NCBI RefSeq assembly: GCF_029867415.1 | Contig: NC_081182.1 | Span: 15,312,497 to 15,376,496, forward strand | Length of the DNA stretch: 64,000 bases | Reading direction: 5' to 3' | Source of the DNA: Vicia villosa | Taxonomy: Eukaryota > Streptophyta > Magnoliopsida > Fabales > Fabaceae | Shown here: in pieces, positions 61,984 through 64,000 of the stretch | Layout: the number at the start of each line of letters is the position of its first letter | Numbering within the stretch: the first letter of the stretch is position 1 | Program-made: the position numbers and the translations under genes | The notes under the pieces: model-generated | Databases searched by the model: none | What the model saw: only the letters and a program-made list of their open reading frames with translations | What the model was told of the DNA's origin: nothing

Positions 61984-64000
61984 ATGAGTACCAATGATCG
62001 AATCCCATCCAATTTACCGATTCTTGATTCGAAGAATTACGACAAGTGGTCTAAACAAATGAAGGTCTTGTTTGGATATCAAGAAGTTCTCGATATCGTC
62101 AACAATGGTGTCACACCACTTGGGGCTGAACCTACAGCTGCACATCAAGCCACTTTCAGGGAAGAGAAGAAGAAAGATTACAAAGCTCTCTTCTTGATAC
62201 ACTCTTGTGTCGATGGTGATAATTTCGAAAAGGTCGGTGATTGCGAGTCCGCGAAGCAAGCTTGGTTAATTCTTGAGAAAGCATATGCTGGGGCTGCGAA
62301 GGCGAAGATTGTGAGGTTACAAACTCACAAGAGGCAATTCGAGTTAACGCAAATGGAAGAGAAGGAAACGATCAACGATTATGTGACGCCATTACGCGCT
62401 TAGTGAATCAAATCAAGTCGTGTGGGGAAACGATCTTAGAGCAGAATGTTGTGTCAAAAATCTTACGTTCGTTGACGTCAAGATTCGACAACATTGTGGT
62501 TGCTATTGAAGAGTCGAAGGACCTTACGTCGCTGAGCAAGGATGAGCTTCAAAGTTCCCTAGAAGCACATGAACAAAGAATGGACGAGAGAGGAAGCGAT
62601 AAGGCAAAGGCGGAGTTAGCTTTGCAAGTTCGTTTCAATGAAAGGAGTAAAGGTTCGAAAGGGAAATGGCCTTCGAAAGGGAAGCAAGGCGATGGTGAAC
62701 CTAAACATTCGAAGGGACAAAAGGGTGAGAGCAGCAACTCAAACGGTTATGGTGATCGGAGCAACGCGAGAGGTGGAAAACCAAGAGACATGAGCAAAAT
62801 ACAATGTTGGAAATGTAAGAAACTTGGGCATTTTCAAGCAAAGTGTGGTGCTAAACAGCTTGAAACTAAAGGGGATGAAGCCAAGGTTGCTAGGCAAGAG
62901 GTGGATGATGAAGCCACACTCTTAATGATGATTACCGATGAGTGTGACGACATGACAGAGGTGCTGGACAGCAGCTGCAAGTCACGGGACAGCAGCTGCA
63001 GCAGTGCAGAAAAAGCGACAGTTTTAAGTTCGGAACAAAATGTGATGATTTCGGTTCGTGATGGAACTCAAGGCAAAGAGGAGTGGTACTTAGACTCCGG
63101 ATGTTCAACGCATATGACGGGAAGAAGAGATTGGTTTGTGCAAATCAATCAAGTGGCGAAAAACAAAGTGAAGTTTGCGGACGATTCCACTCTCATGGCC
63201 GAAGGTGTCGGTGATGTGTTGATCGAGAAAAAGGATGGTGGACATTCTATGATCAAGGATGTGCTATATATTCCAGGTATTAAGTGTAATCTTTTGAGTA
63301 TTGGTCAATTGCTCGAAAAAGGTTACAATATACGGTTGGAAGATAAGATCTTGCGGGTTGTTGATGCTAGTGGAGTGTTGATCCTAAAGGCTCCCATGGC
63401 TACCAATAGGACTTTCAAAGTTGAGCTGAAAGTATTGGAGCATAGGTGCTTAGCTACAGCTGCAAGTAGAGAGGAGTGGTTATGGCATTATCGTCTCGGT
63501 CACTTGAATTTTCGTGATCTCAAAGCGTTGCAACAAGAAGGTATGGTTACCGGGCTGCCACACATTAACGTTCCAGCTGAGTTGTGTGAAGAATGTGTGA
63601 AAGGAAAGCAACACAAAGGAAGTTTTAGCAAGGATGCGGGTCATAGGACCAATGCACACCTTGAGGTGGTGTATTCCGATGTTTGTGGACCTATGCAAGT
63701 GGACACATTTGGTGGCAATCGATATTTTGTCACGTTCATTGACGATTTTAGTAGAAAGTTGTGGACTTACGTCATCAAGAGAAAGGATGAGGTGTTTGAT
63801 GTATTCAAGAGGTTTAAGTCCATGGCGGAGAGGCAATGCGGTCGCAAGTTGAAAATTCTCAAAACGGATGGTGGAGGTGAGTACACCTCGGTCGCGTTTG
63901 GGAAGTATTGTGATGATGAGGGTATAGTGCGTGAGGTTGTACCACCCTATACGCCGCAGCAAAATGGTATTGCCGAGAGGAAAAATCGCTCGATTATGAA
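61984..64000 (+). pseudogene. Ty1-copia gag-pol, one frame shift, runs off the window
   Basis: Gag starts with ATG at 61984 (MSTNDRIPSNLPILDSKNYD, KQMKVLFGYQEV) and reads 139 codons to a stop at 62401-62403. A one-base loss near 62385-62390 causes this, because the following frame continues the gag domain at once. From about 62392 to 64000 that frame is fully open (some 536 codons). It shows the zinc knuckle CWKCKKLGHFQAKC, the aspartic protease site WYLDSGCSTHM, the pre-integrase HRLGHLNFRDLK-like segment (HYRLGHLNF), and integrase motifs (VYSDVCGPMQVDTFGGNRYF, FIDDFSRKLWTYV, KTDGGGEYTS, YTPQQNGIAERKN). Reverse transcriptase and the 3' LTR would lie beyond. This is a young element, almost undamaged in what can be seen. 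Confidence 0.92.

Overview
The window is repeat-rich, AT-rich nuclear DNA of a flowering plant. A eudicot, most likely a papilionoid legume, is suggested by the fused dihydrofolate reductase-thymidylate synthase, a SABATH methyltransferase with introns, the Ogre/Athila-like and SIRE/Maximus-like long terminal repeats (LTRs), and the general repeat types. The species call is inference; the plant call is firm. No bacterial features, CRISPR arrays or rRNA genes are visible.

Four loci look like host genes. (1) 13555-14265 (+): one-exon membrane-anchored DUF4408/DUF761-type protein, 236 aa. (2) 38389-38781 (+): one-exon 130-aa protein consisting almost only of a PPC/DUF296 domain, without an AT-hook. 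(3) 48876-51342 (+): four-exon SABATH carboxyl methyltransferase, 364 aa. (4) 53760-57445 (-): ten-exon DHFR-TS, 530 aa, with an unusual in-frame 5' leader. All splice junctions given were worked out by hand from GT/AG sites and reading phase.

Most of the rest is mobile DNA, often nested. Region by region: 0-2.4 kb, 3' end and LTR of an Ogre/Athila-like element; 3-5.5 kb, AT-rich hairpins and (AT)n tracts; 5.7-10.2 kb, SIRE-like LTRs and a decayed retroelement ORF; 12.2-13.0 kb, copia gag relic; 16.7-18.8 kb, LINE relic broken by a fold-back element; 19953-28777, an almost intact CACTA (En/Spm) transposon with TNP2 and Ulp1-type genes, subterminal repeats and a TAG target duplication; 29.3-32.7 kb, hAT-type MITE and a gypsy 3' LTR with a nested Mutator-like element; 35668-37277, a 1.6-kb internally deleted copia element; 39.8-41.4 kb, a run of MITEs each embedded in (TA)n; 42.3-48.55 kb, two copia fragments, a solo LTR and a 52-bp SABATH exon relic; 51.7-53 kb, LINE relic; 58.0-60.9 kb, nested fold-back and Mutator-like elements just upstream of DHFR-TS; 61559-64000, a copia element entering the window, with LTR, gag, protease and integrase.

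Most notable: at least five hairpin MITE families all flanked by (TA)n; the complete-looking CACTA element; the in-frame, AUG-less transit-peptide-like leader of DHFR-TS; paired tRNA-like boxes inside a Mutator-like element; and four copies of a 12-bp palindrome in a copia LTR.
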